This document shows, in pieces, positions 16,771-27,192 of a stretch of DNA of 64,000 bases. Every line of letters begins with the position of its first letter. Within the stretch, counting starts at the first letter, position 1. The stretch is from NCBI GenBank assembly GCA_030837825.1, contig JAUQYB010000084.1:1-64000 (forward strand). The letters run 5' to 3'. The notes beneath the pieces were generated by a model. It worked only from the letters and a program-made list of their open reading frames with translations, had not been told where the DNA came from and searched no databases. The position numbers and the translations under genes were made by a program. The stretch comes from Albidovulum sp. GTDB lineage: Bacteria > Pseudomonadota > Alphaproteobacteria > Rhodobacterales > Rhodobacteraceae.

Positions 16771-17769
16771 TCAGAATCTGATCGAGTAGTTCGGCTCGCG
16801 GTTCTTCGGCCCGCCGAGGCCGCGCTGGAGCGTGTAGTTTTCGGCCTCGTTGTCGGCCAGCACCATGTCGCCCCAGCAGTTGTCGATCCAGATCCGCGGA
16901 ATCTTGCCGCGCTGGCCGTCGGCGTTGCGCACCAGATTGCCGGTGACCTCGAAATTCTCCACCTGGTTCAGATGGATGCCGTTCGGGCTCGTGGTCGCCA
17001 CCTTGTTGTCGCGCACGATGATGTTGGCATAGGGCCCGCCGTGGAAGCTGATGCCCTGCATCTTGGCGCGCAACGGGTTGTCGGGCCGCACCGTCCATTC
17101 CACGAGAACGTTGTCCTTGACGATGATCCCGTTGAGAAGCCTGTCGATCTTGAAGGCCTGGAAGGCGTCGGAATGGTTCTTGTCGATCTGCATCGCGTCG
17201 GTCGCGCGGTTGCCGATCACGACGCAGTTGTCCTCGGTGGCGCGGAAGGCGTCGCCGGAGAAGCCGAAGATGAGGTTGCCGAAAATCTCCGAGCTCTTGC
17301 CGCTGACGCCGAAGCCGAAGTTCACGCCGATGGCCGCGTTGTTGCGGATGACGCTGCGCGGCCCGCGCAGCAGCGCCGCGCCGATCTTGGCGGCATTCCA
17401 GTCGGCGAGCGTCCATTTCGGGTGGTTGTCGCTGTCGGCCCGGCCGCGGAAGAGCGTGTCGGAGATCTCGATCGCCTCGCAATCGGGGTAGGCGTGGATC
17501 AGGTAGAGCTTGCGGTCGTTCGGCGGCACCGGCGAGAGCGGCCACATCGTCAGACCCGCGAAGGCGAGGTTGGCGCAGTTGCCGAGGATGAGCTTCTCGA
17601 CATGCGCGGCCCCCGGCTTCGCGGCCCTGAGCGTGACCTGCCCCTCGGGACGGATCCCCGACAGGGTGACCTCGCCGAAGCTGCCGCTCAGCTCGACCGT
17701 GTCGCCGGGTGCGGCCTTGCGGAGCATCGCCTGAAGGTCGCGCGCGTTTTCCGCCGAATGGGTTGCCAC
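16771..17769 (-). CDS. Right-handed parallel beta-helix (pectate-lyase-fold) protein
   Basis: A 332-residue protein with repeated N-rich strands typical of a right-handed beta-helix: [118 protein letters not shown]. Proteins of this fold are polysaccharide lyases, epimerases or surface adhesins; the segment NHSDAFQAF with an Asp/His pair recalls alginate- or pectate-lyase-like families. There is no obvious signal peptide from the chosen start. That start is GTG at 17769, because GGGGAGA lies directly upstream, whereas the upstream in-frame extension is proline/arginine-rich. It is divergent from the ABC exporter gene and ends 12 bases after tRNA-Gly. Substrate unknown. Confidence 0.7.
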   Translation of the reverse strand: MATHSAENARDLQAMLRKAAPGDTVELSGSFGEVTLSGIRPEGQVTLRAAKPGAAHVEKLILGNCANLAFAGLTMWPLSPVPPNDRKLYLIHAYPDCEAIEISDTLFRGRADSDNHPKWTLADWNAAKIGAALLRGPRSVIRNNAAIGVNFGFGVSGKSSEIFGNLIFGFSGDAFRATEDNCVVIGNRATDAMQIDKNHSDAFQAFKIDRLLNGIIVKDNVLVEWTVRPDNPLRAKMQGISFHGGPYANIIVRDNKVATTSPNGIHLNQVENFEVTGNLVRNADGQRGKIPRIWIDNCWGDMVLADNEAENYTLQRGLGGPKNREPNYSIRF

Positions 17770-17986
17770 CTGGTTTCTCCCCTTGCCGCCTGGCCGGGAC
17801 GGCCGGGAAAGCCGTCCGGGCAAGACTAGCCGCAAGCCGCGACCGGTCGCAACCTCGCGAGGCCGGGCAGGGCCTGCCCGGTGCGGCACCGGCCGATCCC
17901 CGCCGCCCGGCGGCGGTGGCTGCGACGATACTGCCCTTGCCCCGCCGCGCCTCTGCCCCTAAACCCGCGGGCGACCGGAGGGACGC

Positions 17987-19777
17987 ATGGCGCGACAGGA
18001 CATGAAGGCCGCGGACAGGGCGGCCTCGAAACAGGTGGGTGCGCTCGGGGGGCTCCGGCCGTTCCTCGCACCCTATCGCGGGCTGGTGGCGATGGCGGGG
18101 GCGGCGCTCGTCCTTACCGCCTCGATCTCGCTTCTTCTGCCCGTCGCGGTGCGGCGGGTGATCGACGGGTTCAACTCCGGCGCGGCGCTTCTCGACAGCT
18201 ATTTCGCCGGCGCGATGGTGATCGCGGGGCTTCTCGCGCTCGGCACCGGGGCGCGCTACTATCTGGTCACGCGGCTGGGCGAGCGGGTCGTCGCCGACAT
18301 CCGCAAGGCGGTCTTCGACCGGGTGATCGGGATGAGCCCGGCCTTCTACGAACGGATCATGACCGGCGAGGTGGTGAGCCGGATCACCACCGACACGACG
18401 CTGATCCTGTCGGTCATCGGCTCCTCGGTCTCGGTGGCGCTGCGCAATCTCCTGATCCTCCTCGGCGGGATGGTGATGATGCTTCTCACCTCCGCCAAGC
18501 TGACCGGGCTCGTCTTCCTGATCGTGCCGGCGGTGATCGTGCCGATCATCACGCAAGGCCGGCGGCTCAGGCGGCTTTCGCGCGAGAACCAGGACTGGAT
18601 CGCGCTGTCCTCGGGCTCGGCGTCCGAGGCGCTGTCGGCGGTGCAGACGGTGCAGGCCTTCACCCAGGAGGGCGGCGCGCGGGCCGATTTCGCGCGGGTG
18701 ACGGAGGAAAGCTTCACCTCGGCTCGGGCGCGCATCCGCACCCGGGCGGCGATGACCGTGATCGTGATCTTCCTCGTCTTCGCCGGCGTCGTCGGCGTTC
18801 TCTGGATCGGCGCGCGCGATGTCCGGGCGGGGGCGATGAGCCCGGGCGAGCTGGTGCAGTTCGTGATCTATGCGGTGATGGCCGCGGGCTCGGTCGCGGC
18901 GCTGTCGGAAATCTGGGGCGAGCTGCAGCGCGCGGCGGGTGCCACCGAGCGGCTGGTGGAGCTTCTGGGTGCCTCGGACAGCGTCCGCGACCCCGTGGCG
19001 CCGGTCACCCTGCCGAGGCCGGCAAAGGGCGAGATCGTCTTCGAGGGCGTGACCTTCCACTACCCGACGCGCCCCGACCAGTCGGCGCTGGAAGGCGTCG
19101 ACCTGCATGTCCGCCCCGGCGAGACGGTGGCGCTGGTCGGGCCATCGGGCGCGGGCAAGACCACGGTGATCCAGCTTCTGCTGCGCTTCTACGATCCCGA
19201 CCTCGGCCGCATCACCATCGACGGCGTGGCGCTGCCGGACATGGCGCGCAACGACTTCCGCCGCGCCATCGCGCTGGTGCCGCAGGACCCGGTGATCTTC
19301 GCCGCCTCGGCGCGCGAGAACATCCGCTACGGCCGCCCCGATGCGACCGATGCCGAGGTCGAGGCCGCCGCCCGCGCCGCCGCCGCCCATGACTTCATCC
19401 TCGATCTGCCCGAGGGCTATGCGAGCTTCCTCGGCGAGCGGGGCGTGATGCTGTCGGGCGGGCAGAAGCAGCGCGTCGCCATCGCCCGGGCGATCCTGCG
19501 CGACGCGCCGATCCTGCTTCTCGACGAGGCGACCTCGGCGCTCGACGCCGAAAGCGAGCGCGCGGTGCAGCGGGCGGTGGACGTGCTGGCCGAGGGCCGC
19601 ACCACGCTGATCGTCGCGCACCGGCTGGCCACCGTGAAGAAGGCCGACCGGATCGTGGTCTTCGACCGGGGCCGCATCGTCGCCTCGGGCACGCATGACG
19701 ACCTCGTCGCCGAGGGCGGCCTCTACGCGCGCCTCGCCCGGCTCCAGTTCACCGAAGGCGCCGTCGCCGCGGAGTGA
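17987..19777 (+). CDS. ABC exporter, fused membrane and ATPase domains (MsbA/multidrug type)
   Basis: A 596-residue half-transporter that would work as a homodimer in the inner membrane. Residues about 20-320 form the six-helix export domain ([31 protein letters not shown] coupling helix, [17 protein letters not shown]). Residues about 345-590 form the ATPase: Walker [11 protein letters not shown]-loop LVPQDPVIF, signature LSGGQKQR, Walker [14 protein letters not shown]-loop VAHRL. It groups with lipid A/multidrug exporters; the substrate is not decidable. Divergent from the beta-helix gene with 217 bases between starts, so a shared control region is possible. Confidence 0.88.
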   Translation: MARQDMKAADRAASKQVGALGGLRPFLAPYRGLVAMAGAALVLTASISLLLPVAVRRVIDGFNSGAALLDSYFAGAMVIAGLLALGTGARYYLVTRLGERVVADIRKAVFDRVIGMSPAFYERIMTGEVVSRITTDTTLILSVIGSSVSVALRNLLILLGGMVMMLLTSAKLTGLVFLIVPAVIVPIITQGRRLRRLSRENQDWIALSSGSASEALSAVQTVQAFTQEGGARADFARVTEESFTSARARIRTRAAMTVIVIFLVFAGVVGVLWIGARDVRAGAMSPGELVQFVIYAVMAAGSVAALSEIWGELQRAAGATERLVELLGASDSVRDPVAPVTLPRPAKGEIVFEGVTFHYPTRPDQSALEGVDLHVRPGETVALVGPSGAGKTTVIQLLLRFYDPDLGRITIDGVALPDMARNDFRRAIALVPQDPVIFAASARENIRYGRPDATDAEVEAAARAAAAHDFILDLPEGYASFLGERGVMLSGGQKQRVAIARAILRDAPILLLDEATSALDAESERAVQRAVDVLAEGRTTLIVAHRLATVKKADRIVVFDRGRIVASGTHDDLVAEGGLYARLARLQFTEGAVAAE

Positions 19778-19912
19778 GGCGCGGCTTTCCGGTCTGCCGC
19801 GATCGGCGGAACCTTCCCGCCCCGGCGCTTGCAGGGACGGCGGCGAGTGCCGATACTGACCCCGGGTGCGGGCAGTCCGCGCCGGATCCAAACGGTGGAA
19901 GTGGAGATCGAC

Positions 19913-20347
19913 ATGGGTGTCTGGAGTTTCGTGAAGGACGCGGGCAAGAAGCTTTTCGGCGGCGAGGCCGAAGCGGCCGAGGCGCCGGAGGAGGCGCTGC
20001 ACAAGGAGATCAGGGATCTCGGCCTTGATCCTGCCGGGCTCGACCTCAAGGTCGAGGGCGACAAGGTCAAGGTCGCCGGCAAGGCGGTCAGCCCGGAGAT
20101 GAAGGAGAAGGTCATCCTTGCCGTCGGCAACGTCGCGGGCGTGGCCGCGGTCGAGACCGCCGACGACGGCGACACCAAGGATGCGGTGTTCCACACCGTC
20201 GCGAAGAGCGACACGCTGTCGGCCATCGCCAAGAAGACGCTCGGCAACGCCAACCGCTACAAGGAAATCTTCGAGGCCAACAAGCCGATGCTGAAGCATC
20301 CCGACAAGATCTACCCCGGCCAGGTGCTGCGCATCCCGAAGAGCTAG
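19913..20347 (+). CDS. BON-LysM protein (Kbp/YgaU-like)
   Basis: A 144-residue soluble protein homologous to E. coli Kbp (YgaU), a K+-binding cytoplasmic protein. It has a short N-terminal helix ([17 protein letters not shown]), a BON domain (about 25-80, [39 protein letters not shown]) and a C-terminal LysM domain (about 93-143, [33 protein letters not shown] and [12 protein letters not shown]). No signal peptide is present, which agrees with Kbp rather than a peptidoglycan-bound protein. The ATG at 19913 has GTGGAGATCG upstream. Unusually acidic and lysine-rich compared with its arginine-rich neighbours. Confidence 0.88.
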   Translation: MGVWSFVKDAGKKLFGGEAEAAEAPEEALHKEIRDLGLDPAGLDLKVEGDKVKVAGKAVSPEMKEKVILAVGNVAGVAAVETADDGDTKDAVFHTVAKSDTLSAIAKKTLGNANRYKEIFEANKPMLKHPDKIYPGQVLRIPKS

Positions 20348-20480
20348 GACGCGCCGCCCCGGCGCAAGGGGTGACGCCGCGTCGCAAGGGCGGCGGGCGC
20401 GCATCGGCCTTGCCCCGTGGCGACTTTCCGCCCATCCTGCCCCGAAGGAACGCCCGAGGGAGCGGGCAGGGGAGGAGTAC

Positions 20481-22376
20481 ATGGGGAGATTTTCCGGCGT
20501 GGCCGACCGCGATGCGGTCGAGCGGGAAATGCCGTATCAGGACCGCGGCCTGCCGGTAACGCTGTATCAGTTCCTGAGCCAGACCCGCGATGCGCACGGG
20601 GCCCGTCCCGCGATCAGCTTCCAGCTTCTCTCCGATCCGAAGTCGAAGGCCGAGACCTGGACCTGGAACGGGTTTTTCGGCCGGATCACACAGGCTGCCA
20701 ACCTCTTCCGCGCGCTCGGCGTGGGCGAGGGCGATACCGTCGCCTATCTCCTGCCCAACTGCCTGGAGACCGCGGCGGTGCTGATGGGCGGGGCGGTCGC
20801 CGGCATCGTCAACCCGATCAACCCGCTCCTGGAGCCCGAGCAGATCGCCGCGATCCTGCGCGAGACCAGGGCGAAGGTGCTGGTGACGCTGAAGCCCTTC
20901 CCGAAGGCCGACGTGGCGCAGAAGGCGGCTGCGGCCCTGGCGCTCGCCCCCGGGGTCGAGACCCTGCTCGAGGTCGACCTCAACCGCTACCTCGCGCCGC
21001 CGAAATCCTGGATCGTGCCTTTCGTCCGGCCGAAGAACCCCGCCGCGCACAAGGCGCGGGTGCTGGACTTCGCCGCCGAAAGCGCGAGACAGCCCGCCGA
21101 CCGGCTGGCCTTTGCCGACAGCACGGCCGACCGGGTCGCGGCCTATTTCCACACCGGCGGCACCACCGGCATGCCCAAGGTCGCACAGCACAAGTATTCC
21201 GGCATGATCTACAACGGCTGGCTCGGCGGCCGGCTTCTGTTCGACGAGACCGACGTGCTGATCTGCCCCCTGCCGCTCTTTCACGTCTTCGCCGCCTATC
21301 CGGTGCTGATGTCGGTGATCGCCTCGGGCGCGCACATGGTGATGCCGACGCCCGCCGGCTATCGCGGCGAAGGGGTCTTCGACAACTTCTGGAAGCTGAT
21401 CGAGCGCTGGCGCGTCACCTTCCTCATCACCGTGCCGACGGCGATCGCCGCGCTGATGCAGCGCCCGGTGGATGCCGATGTCTCCTCGCTCAGGACCGCG
21501 ATCTCGGGCTCGGCCCCCCTGCCGCTCGAGCTTTACAGCCGGTTCGAGAAGGCCACCGGCGTTCAGATCGCCGAGGGCTACGGCCTGACCGAGGCGACCT
21601 GCCTTGTCTCCTGCAACCCGGTGGACGGCAAGAAGAAGGTGGGATCGGTCGGCGTGCCCTTGCCCTATTGCCATGTCCGCATCCTCCAGACCGACGGCAA
21701 TGGCGCGGTGCGCAAGGAATGCGGCGTCGACGAGGTGGGCGAGATCTGCGTCTCCAACCCCGGCGTGTTCGAGGGCTCGACCTACACCGAGGTCGACAAG
21801 AACCGCACGCTCTTCGCCGAGGGGCGCTATCTCAGGACCGGCGACCTCGGCCGGATCGACGCCGACGGCTATCTCTGGATCACCGGGCGGGCCAAGGACC
21901 TGATCATCCGCGGTGGCCACAACATCGACCCCGCCGAGATCGAGGAGGCGCTGATGCGCCACCCGGCGGTCGCCTTCGTCGGCGCGGTGGGCCAGCCCGA
22001 CGCCTTCGCGGGCGAGCTGCCCTGCGCCTATGTCGAACTGGTCAAGGGCGCCTCGGTCACCGTCGAGGAGCTGATGAGCCATGCGCGCGCGCAGATCCAG
22101 GAGCGCGCGGCGGTGCCCAAGCATATCGAGATCCTACCCGAGCTTCCGAAGACGGCGGTCGGCAAGACCTTCAAGCCCGACCTCAGGAAGCTCGCCATCG
22201 CCCGCGTCTACGACGCCGCGCTGGCCGAGGCCGGCCTGGCCGCGCGGGTGCGCGACGTGGTCGAGGACAAGAAGCGCGGACTGGTCGCGCGGCTCGAGCG
22301 CACGGGAGCGGTGGACGAGGAGGCGCTGAAGCACAAGCTGGGCGAGTTCACCCGGCCCTGGGACTGGGCCGCCTGA
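20481..22376 (+). CDS. AMP-forming acyl-CoA synthetase
   Basis: A 631-residue ANL-superfamily enzyme activating a carboxylic acid to acyl-AMP and then acyl-CoA. Motifs are present in order: the P-loop-like [12 protein letters not shown] (A3), then ISGSAPLP, the A5 motif [22 protein letters not shown] (A7) and [23 protein letters not shown] (A8). The catalytic lysine is in [14 protein letters not shown] near the C-terminus. The chain length is like long-chain or aromatic acyl-CoA ligases, and the C-terminus carries about 60 additional residues ([23 protein letters not shown]). Substrate not predictable. ATG at 20481 with GGGGAGGAG upstream. It is followed by a GC stem and T6 (to about 22398) that may terminate it. 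Confidence 0.88.
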   Translation: MGRFSGVADRDAVEREMPYQDRGLPVTLYQFLSQTRDAHGARPAISFQLLSDPKSKAETWTWNGFFGRITQAANLFRALGVGEGDTVAYLLPNCLETAAVLMGGAVAGIVNPINPLLEPEQIAAILRETRAKVLVTLKPFPKADVAQKAAAALALAPGVETLLEVDLNRYLAPPKSWIVPFVRPKNPAAHKARVLDFAAESARQPADRLAFADSTADRVAAYFHTGGTTGMPKVAQHKYSGMIYNGWLGGRLLFDETDVLICPLPLFHVFAAYPVLMSVIASGAHMVMPTPAGYRGEGVFDNFWKLIERWRVTFLITVPTAIAALMQRPVDADVSSLRTAISGSAPLPLELYSRFEKATGVQIAEGYGLTEATCLVSCNPVDGKKKVGSVGVPLPYCHVRILQTDGNGAVRKECGVDEVGEICVSNPGVFEGSTYTEVDKNRTLFAEGRYLRTGDLGRIDADGYLWITGRAKDLIIRGGHNIDPAEIEEALMRHPAVAFVGAVGQPDAFAGELPCAYVELVKGASVTVEELMSHARAQIQERAAVPKHIEILPELPKTAVGKTFKPDLRKLAIARVYDAALAEAGLAARVRDVVEDKKRGLVARLERTGAVDEEALKHKLGEFTRPWDWAA

Positions 22377-22416
22377 CCGGGCCGGGCAGCCGGTTTTTTC
22401 CGCCGCCGGCATTTCA

Positions 22417-22433
22417 GCGACACTTCCTGTCGC
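22417..22433. promoter_or_regulatory. Inverted repeat upstream of the sarcosine oxidase operon
   Basis: GCGACA-CTTCC-TGTCGC, a perfect 6-bp palindrome with a 5-bp spacer, lies 93 bases before the soxB start in the 149-base gap after the acyl-CoA synthetase gene. It is a candidate operator for the methylamine/sarcosine regulator. No regulator gene sits beside the operon, so the binder is unknown. Confidence 0.35.
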
Positions 22434-22525
22434 GGAATGGCGCGGCAATCCCGCTCCGGCGTTGAAATCTGGCCGCGGTCCGGCGCCGCTGTCACCGAAG
22501 CGGGGGGCCGGAAACGGGAGGGACG

Positions 22526-23776
22526 ATGCGCTATTCGGGGCTCAGGGTCATCCGCGAGGGACTCTCGGGCAACAGGGGCTGGACGCCGGCCTGGCGCGAC
22601 CCCGCGCCCAAGGAAGACTACGAGGTCGTGATCATCGGCGGCGGCGGGCATGGGCTTTCGACCGCCTACTACCTGGCGAAGAACCACGGGCTTAGCAATG
22701 TCGCGGTTCTGGAGAAGGGCTATCTCGGCGGTGGCAATGTCGGGCGCAACACCACGATCGTGCGCGCCAACTACTTCCTGCCCGGCAACCAGGAGTTCTA
22801 TTCCCATTCGCTGAAGCTGTGGGAGGGGCTGGAGGCTGACCTCAACTACAACGTGATGCACAGCCAGCGCGGGCTGATCAACCTCTTCCACTCCGACGGC
22901 CAGCGCGACGCCTTCGCCCGGCGCGGCAACGCGATGATCAACCAGGGCGACGACGCGATCCTGCTCGACCGCGAAGGGGTGCGCCGGCATCTGCCCTACC
23001 TCGATTTCGAGCAGACGCGCTTTCCGATCCACGGCGGGCTTCTCCACCCGAGGGGCGGCACCGCGCGGCACGATGCGGTGGCCTGGGGCTATGCCCGCGC
23101 CGCGGACCGGCGCGGCGTCGACCTGATCCAGAACTGCGAGGTGACCGGGATCGACATCGTGGACGGCCGGGTGCGCGGCGTGCAGACGACGCGGGGGCCG
23201 ATCCGGGCGAAGAAGGTCGGTATCGTCGTCGCCGGCCGCTCGGGCCAGGTGGCGGCGATGGCGGGGATGCGCCTGCCGGTCGAGTCCCACATTCTCCAGG
23301 CCTTCGTGACCGAAGGGCTGAAGCCGGTGATCGACCATGTGGTCTCGTTCGGCATGGGGCATTTCTACATCAGCCAGTCCGACAAGGGCGGGCTGGTCTT
23401 CGGCGGCGACCTCGACTTCTACGCCTCCTATGCCGCGCGGGGGAACCTGCCGATGGTGGAGCATGTGATGGAGGCGGGGATGACGCTGATGCCGATGATC
23501 GGCAAGGCGAAGGTGCTGCGAAGCTGGGGCGGCATCATGGACATGACGCCGGACGGCTCGCCGATCATCGACCGGACCGATGTCGGCGGGCTCTACATCG
23601 ATTGCGGCTGGAACTACGGCGGCTTCAAGGCGGTGCCCGCCTCGGGCTGGTGCATGGCGCATCTGATGGCCACCGGCGAGCCGCACCCCGTCGCCCGCCG
23701 CTTCCGCCTCGACCGTTTCCTGACCGGCCACCTCATCGACGAGGAAGGCACCGGCAGCCAGCACAACCTGCATTGA
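22526..23776 (+). CDS. soxB: Sarcosine oxidase, beta subunit
   Basis: The catalytic FAD/FMN subunit of heterotetrameric sarcosine oxidase, which demethylates sarcosine to glycine and passes the C1 unit to tetrahydrofolate. 416 residues. An N-terminal Rossmann motif VVIIGGGGHGLSTAYYL (about 34-50) binds FAD; the LGGGNVGRNTTIVRANYF segment and the GLINLFHSDGQ and HPRGGTARHDAVAWGYARAA blocks are typical of SoxB, with a histidine available for covalent FMN. Conserved C-terminal WNYGGFKAVPASGWCMAHLMATGEPH. First gene of soxBDAG, with GGGAGGGACG upstream. A 183-base gap containing an intergenic repeat separates it from soxD. Confidence 0.95.
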   Translation: MRYSGLRVIREGLSGNRGWTPAWRDPAPKEDYEVVIIGGGGHGLSTAYYLAKNHGLSNVAVLEKGYLGGGNVGRNTTIVRANYFLPGNQEFYSHSLKLWEGLEADLNYNVMHSQRGLINLFHSDGQRDAFARRGNAMINQGDDAILLDREGVRRHLPYLDFEQTRFPIHGGLLHPRGGTARHDAVAWGYARAADRRGVDLIQNCEVTGIDIVDGRVRGVQTTRGPIRAKKVGIVVAGRSGQVAAMAGMRLPVESHILQAFVTEGLKPVIDHVVSFGMGHFYISQSDKGGLVFGGDLDFYASYAARGNLPMVEHVMEAGMTLMPMIGKAKVLRSWGGIMDMTPDGSPIIDRTDVGGLYIDCGWNYGGFKAVPASGWCMAHLMATGEPHPVARRFRLDRFLTGHLIDEEGTGSQHNLH

Positions 23777-23859
23777 GGGGACAATGACCGCCGCCCGTCC
23801 GCCATTCTCGAACCCGGCCCCGGTCGCTCCCGCTTTGGGTGGGATGGCGCGCCTCCGCT

Positions 23860-23940
23860 CAGCCTTCTTCGTTGCCGAAATACCCCGGGGTGAGGCCCCG
23901 GACCGGGTCCGGGGCCGAGGGGCGGCGCCCCTCCGCCACC
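23860..23940 (+). repeat. Rhodobacteraceae-type palindromic intergenic repeat, copy 2, inside the sox operon
   Basis: It begins CAGCCTTCTTCGTTGCCG, followed by AAATACCCCGGGG, and then GGCCCCGGACC-GGGTCCGGGGCC, a long GC hairpin, and GGGGCGGCGCCCC, a second one. It aligns over about 60 bases with the element at 9943-9996 (shared GCCT-TTC-GTT, GAAATA-CC, GGGG, CCGGGGCC). It sits between soxB and soxD, where it could reduce read-through or stabilise the upstream mRNA. No gene is seen in 23777-23959. Confidence 0.65.
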
Positions 23941-23959
23941 GCGTCCGAGGAGAACACCG

Positions 23960-24256
23960 ATGCGCCTGACCTGCCCCCTCTGCGGTCCCCGCGACCGGCG
24001 CGAGTTCACCTATTACGGCGACGCCGTCTACGCCGACCGGCCGGCGGCGGGGGCCGGGCCGGCGGCCTGGGACGACTACCTCCACCTGCGCGACAACCCG
24101 GCGGGAGAGACGCGCGACCTCTGGTATCACGAGCTGGGCTGTTCGGCCTGGATCGAGGCGACGCGCAACACGGTCACCCACGAGATCACCGCGACGCGGC
24201 TTCTGGCAGAGCGGGACCGTCCGGCGGCGGCGAAGGGCAGGGGCAAGAGACCATGA
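23960..24256 (+). CDS. soxD: Sarcosine oxidase, delta subunit
   Basis: A 98-residue zinc-binding structural subunit of heterotetrameric sarcosine oxidase. The N-terminus MRLTCPLCGPRDRREFTYYGDA carries the CxxC pair; the remaining zinc ligands lie in the HELGCSAW region near residue 60. ATG at 23960 with GAGGAGAA upstream; its TGA overlaps the soxA start (ATGA, 24253-24256), which indicates translational coupling. Length agrees with the family. Confidence 0.95.
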   Translation: MRLTCPLCGPRDRREFTYYGDAVYADRPAAGAGPAAWDDYLHLRDNPAGETRDLWYHELGCSAWIEATRNTVTHEITATRLLAERDRPAAAKGRGKRP

Positions 24257-27192
24257 GGATCGCGGGCAAGGGTCTTGTCGACCGGTCGGAGACGGTGGGA
24301 TTCCGCTTCGACGGGCGCGACTACACCGGGTTCCGCGGCGACACGCTGGCCTCGGCGCTGCTGGCCTCGGGCGTGCGCATCTTCGGCCGGTCGTTCAAGT
24401 ATCACCGGCCGCGCGGGGTGATGACGACGGGGTCGGAGGAGCCGAACGCGCTGGTGACGGTGGGCCGCGGCGCGCGGCAGGTGCCGAACGTCCGCGCCAC
24501 GGTGCAGGAGATCCACACCGGGCTCGACGCGCGCGGGCAGAACTGCTGGCCCGGGCTCGGCTTCGACCTGATGGAGGTCAACGACCTCTTCGCGCCGTTC
24601 TTCGGCGCGGGGTTCTACTACAAGACCTTCATGTGGCCGAAGGCCTTCTGGGAAAGCCTCTACGAGCCCCTGATCCGCCGCGCCGCCGGGCTCGGCGCGC
24701 TGTCGGGCAAGTCGAACGACGAACCCTACGAGAAGGCCTGGGCTTTCTGCGACCTCCTGGTGATCGGCGCCGGGCCGGCGGGGTTGATGGCCGCGCTGGT
24801 GGCGGCCCGGGGCGGCGCCGACGTGATCCTCGCCGACGAGGATCACCGCATGGGGGGGCGGCTCCTTCTCGAGACCCACCAGATCGCCGGCCAGCCCGGG
24901 GCCGGCTGGGCCGCGGGCGTGATCGAGGAACTCGCGAGCCTTCCCAACGTGCGGCTGATGCCGCGCACCACGGTCACCGGCGCCTATGACGGCGGCACCT
25001 TCGGCGCGCTCGAACGCGTCGGCCTGCATGTCGCCAACCCGTCGGACGCGCTGCCGCGCGAATGCTTCTGGCGGATCGTGGCGAAACGCGCCGTGCTGGC
25101 CTCGGGCGCGCAGGAACGCCAGATCGCCTTTGCCAACAACGACCGGCCGGGGATCATGACGGCGGGCGCGGTCAGGGGCTATCTCAACCGCTGGGGCGTG
25201 GCGGCGGGCCAGTCGGTCACGATCTTCGCCAACAACGACAACGCGCACCGGACCGCGCGCGATCTTGCCGCCGCCGGCGTGCGGATCGCCGCGCTGATCG
25301 ACGTGCGCGAGGATGTCGCGGTGCCCGGCGGCTTTCCCGTCCATGCCGGCTGCCGCGTCATCGACACCGCCGGCCGGCGCGGGTTGCGCGAGGTCGTCAT
25401 CGCCGACCGCGACGGCCGCCTCTCGCGCATCGCCAGCGATTGTCTCGCCGTCTCGGGCGGCTGGAACCCGGCGCTGCACCTGGCCTGCCACATGAACGGC
25501 CGGCCGGCCTGGCGCGAGGAGATCGCGGCCTTCGTGCCGAAGCCCGGCATGGTGCCGGGGCTCTCCGTCGCCGGAGCGGCCAATGGCGCCTTCTCGACAC
25601 AGGCGTGTCTTGCCGAGGGTGCTGCGGCCGCCGAGGCGGCGCTGGAAGCCCTCGGGACGAGGGTGGCGAGGACCGACCTGCCGCAGGCCGAGGACGGCGC
25701 CACCCGCATCCGCGCCTACTGGGAGGTGCCGGAGCCGCGGCACCGGGCCTGGCTCGACTTCGCCAACGATGTGACGACGAAGGATGTGCGCCTCGCCGCG
25801 CAGGAGAACTTCGCCAGCGTCGAGCACATGAAGCGCTACACGACGCAGGGCATGGCCCCCGACCAGGGCAAGAACTCCAGCGTCGCCGCGCTGGCGGTCC
25901 TCGCCGATGCCACCGGCCGGGCCATTGCCGAGACCGGCACCACGACCTTCCGGCCACCCTACGCGCCGGTCTCGATCGCCGCGATGGGGGCGGGCGGGCA
26001 GGGGGCGGGCTTCGCGCCCCAGCGTCGCACCACCTCGGACCGGGCGGCGCGCGAGCGGGCGGCGCCGATGATCGAGGCGGGGCTCTGGTATCGCGCGGCC
26101 TGGTTCCCGCGGCCGGGCGAGACGACCTGGCGCGAGGCTTGCGACCGCGAGGTGACGATGGTGCGCGAGCGGGTGGGGGTGGCCGATGTCTCCACCCTCG
26201 GCAAGATCGACATCCAGGGCCGCGATGCGGCCCGCTTCCTCGACCTCGTCTACACCAACACCTTCTCCACCCTGAAGCCCGGCCGGGTGCGCTACGGCCT
26301 GATGCTGCGCGAGGACGGGATGGTGATGGACGACGGCACCACCGCCTGCCTTGGCGCCGGGCACTACCTGATGACCACGACCACCGCCGCCGCGGGGCAG
26401 GTGATGCGGCACCTCGACTTCGTCCAGCAGGCGCATTGCCCCGGCTGGGATGTGCGCGCGATCTCGGTCACCGAACACTGGGCGCAGTTCGCGGTGGCGG
26501 GGCCCTTGGCGCGCGAGCTTCTGAACTCGCTTCTGGAAGCCCCGATCGACGGCGCCGCCCTGCCGTTCCTGTCCTGCGGGACGGTGCGGATCATGGGGGT
26601 GGAGGCGCGGCTCTTCCGCATCTCCTTCTCGGGCGAGCTTGGCTACGAAATCGCGGTGCCCGCGCGCTTCGGCGCCTCGCTCTGGCGCGATCTCGTGGCG
26701 CGGGCCGAAAGTCTCGGCGGCGGCGCCTACGGGATGGAGGCGCTGAACGTCCTCAGGATCGAGAAGGGCTTCATCACGCACGCCGAGATCCACGGCCGCG
26801 TCACCGCCTTCGACATCGGGCTTCAGGGCATGGTGAGCGCGAAGAAGGACTGCATCGGCAAGGGCGCGAGCACCCGGCCGGGGCTTTCCGGGCCGGAGCG
26901 CGAGCAGTTGGTGGGGCTCAGGCCGATCCCGGGCGGCCGCGCCATCGCCGCCGGCGCGCATCTCTTCGACGAGGGGGCGCAAGCGGTTTCGGCCGAAGAC
27001 CGCGGCTATGTCACCTCGGTATGCTGGTCGCCCACGCTTAGGACCTATCTGGGGCTCGGCTTTCTGAAGGATGGCCGGGCGCGGATCGGCGGGCGGGTGC
27101 GGCTGGTCGATCACCTGCGCAAGACCGAGGTGCTTTGCGAGGTGACGCACCCCGTCTTTCTCGACCCGGAGGGAGGACGCGCCCGTGCCTAG
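24253..27192 (+). CDS. soxA: Sarcosine oxidase, alpha subunit
   Basis: The large 979-residue subunit that binds NAD+ and tetrahydrofolate. The N-terminal beta-grasp region (SETVGFRFDGRDYTGFRGDTLASALLASGV) carries no iron-sulfur cysteine set of its own. A first NAD(P)-binding motif VIGAGPAGLMAALVAARGG lies at about residue 173. The C-terminal half (about 600-970) is a GcvT/aminomethyltransferase-like domain that binds folate, with EACDREVTMVRERVGVADVSTLGKIDIQGRDAARFLD and FSGELGYEIAVP. Start ATG overlaps soxD by four bases. The last codons overlap the soxG start by eight bases. Full length and intact. Confidence 0.95.
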   Translation: MRIAGKGLVDRSETVGFRFDGRDYTGFRGDTLASALLASGVRIFGRSFKYHRPRGVMTTGSEEPNALVTVGRGARQVPNVRATVQEIHTGLDARGQNCWPGLGFDLMEVNDLFAPFFGAGFYYKTFMWPKAFWESLYEPLIRRAAGLGALSGKSNDEPYEKAWAFCDLLVIGAGPAGLMAALVAARGGADVILADEDHRMGGRLLLETHQIAGQPGAGWAAGVIEELASLPNVRLMPRTTVTGAYDGGTFGALERVGLHVANPSDALPRECFWRIVAKRAVLASGAQERQIAFANNDRPGIMTAGAVRGYLNRWGVAAGQSVTIFANNDNAHRTARDLAAAGVRIAALIDVREDVAVPGGFPVHAGCRVIDTAGRRGLREVVIADRDGRLSRIASDCLAVSGGWNPALHLACHMNGRPAWREEIAAFVPKPGMVPGLSVAGAANGAFSTQACLAEGAAAAEAALEALGTRVARTDLPQAEDGATRIRAYWEVPEPRHRAWLDFANDVTTKDVRLAAQENFASVEHMKRYTTQGMAPDQGKNSSVAALAVLADATGRAIAETGTTTFRPPYAPVSIAAMGAGGQGAGFAPQRRTTSDRAARERAAPMIEAGLWYRAAWFPRPGETTWREACDREVTMVRERVGVADVSTLGKIDIQGRDAARFLDLVYTNTFSTLKPGRVRYGLMLREDGMVMDDGTTACLGAGHYLMTTTTAAAGQVMRHLDFVQQAHCPGWDVRAISVTEHWAQFAVAGPLARELLNSLLEAPIDGAALPFLSCGTVRIMGVEARLFRISFSGELGYEIAVPARFGASLWRDLVARAESLGGGAYGMEALNVLRIEKGFITHAEIHGRVTAFDIGLQGMVSAKKDCIGKGASTRPGLSGPEREQLVGLRPIPGGRAIAAGAHLFDEGAQAVSAEDRGYVTSVCWSPTLRTYLGLGFLKDGRARIGGRVRLVDHLRKTEVLCEVTHPVFLDPEGGRARA

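Noticed and set aside
23777..23959. A 61-codon frame in the gap between soxB and soxD
   Set aside because: It is formed by the intergenic repeat, has no ribosome-binding site and no plausible protein pattern.
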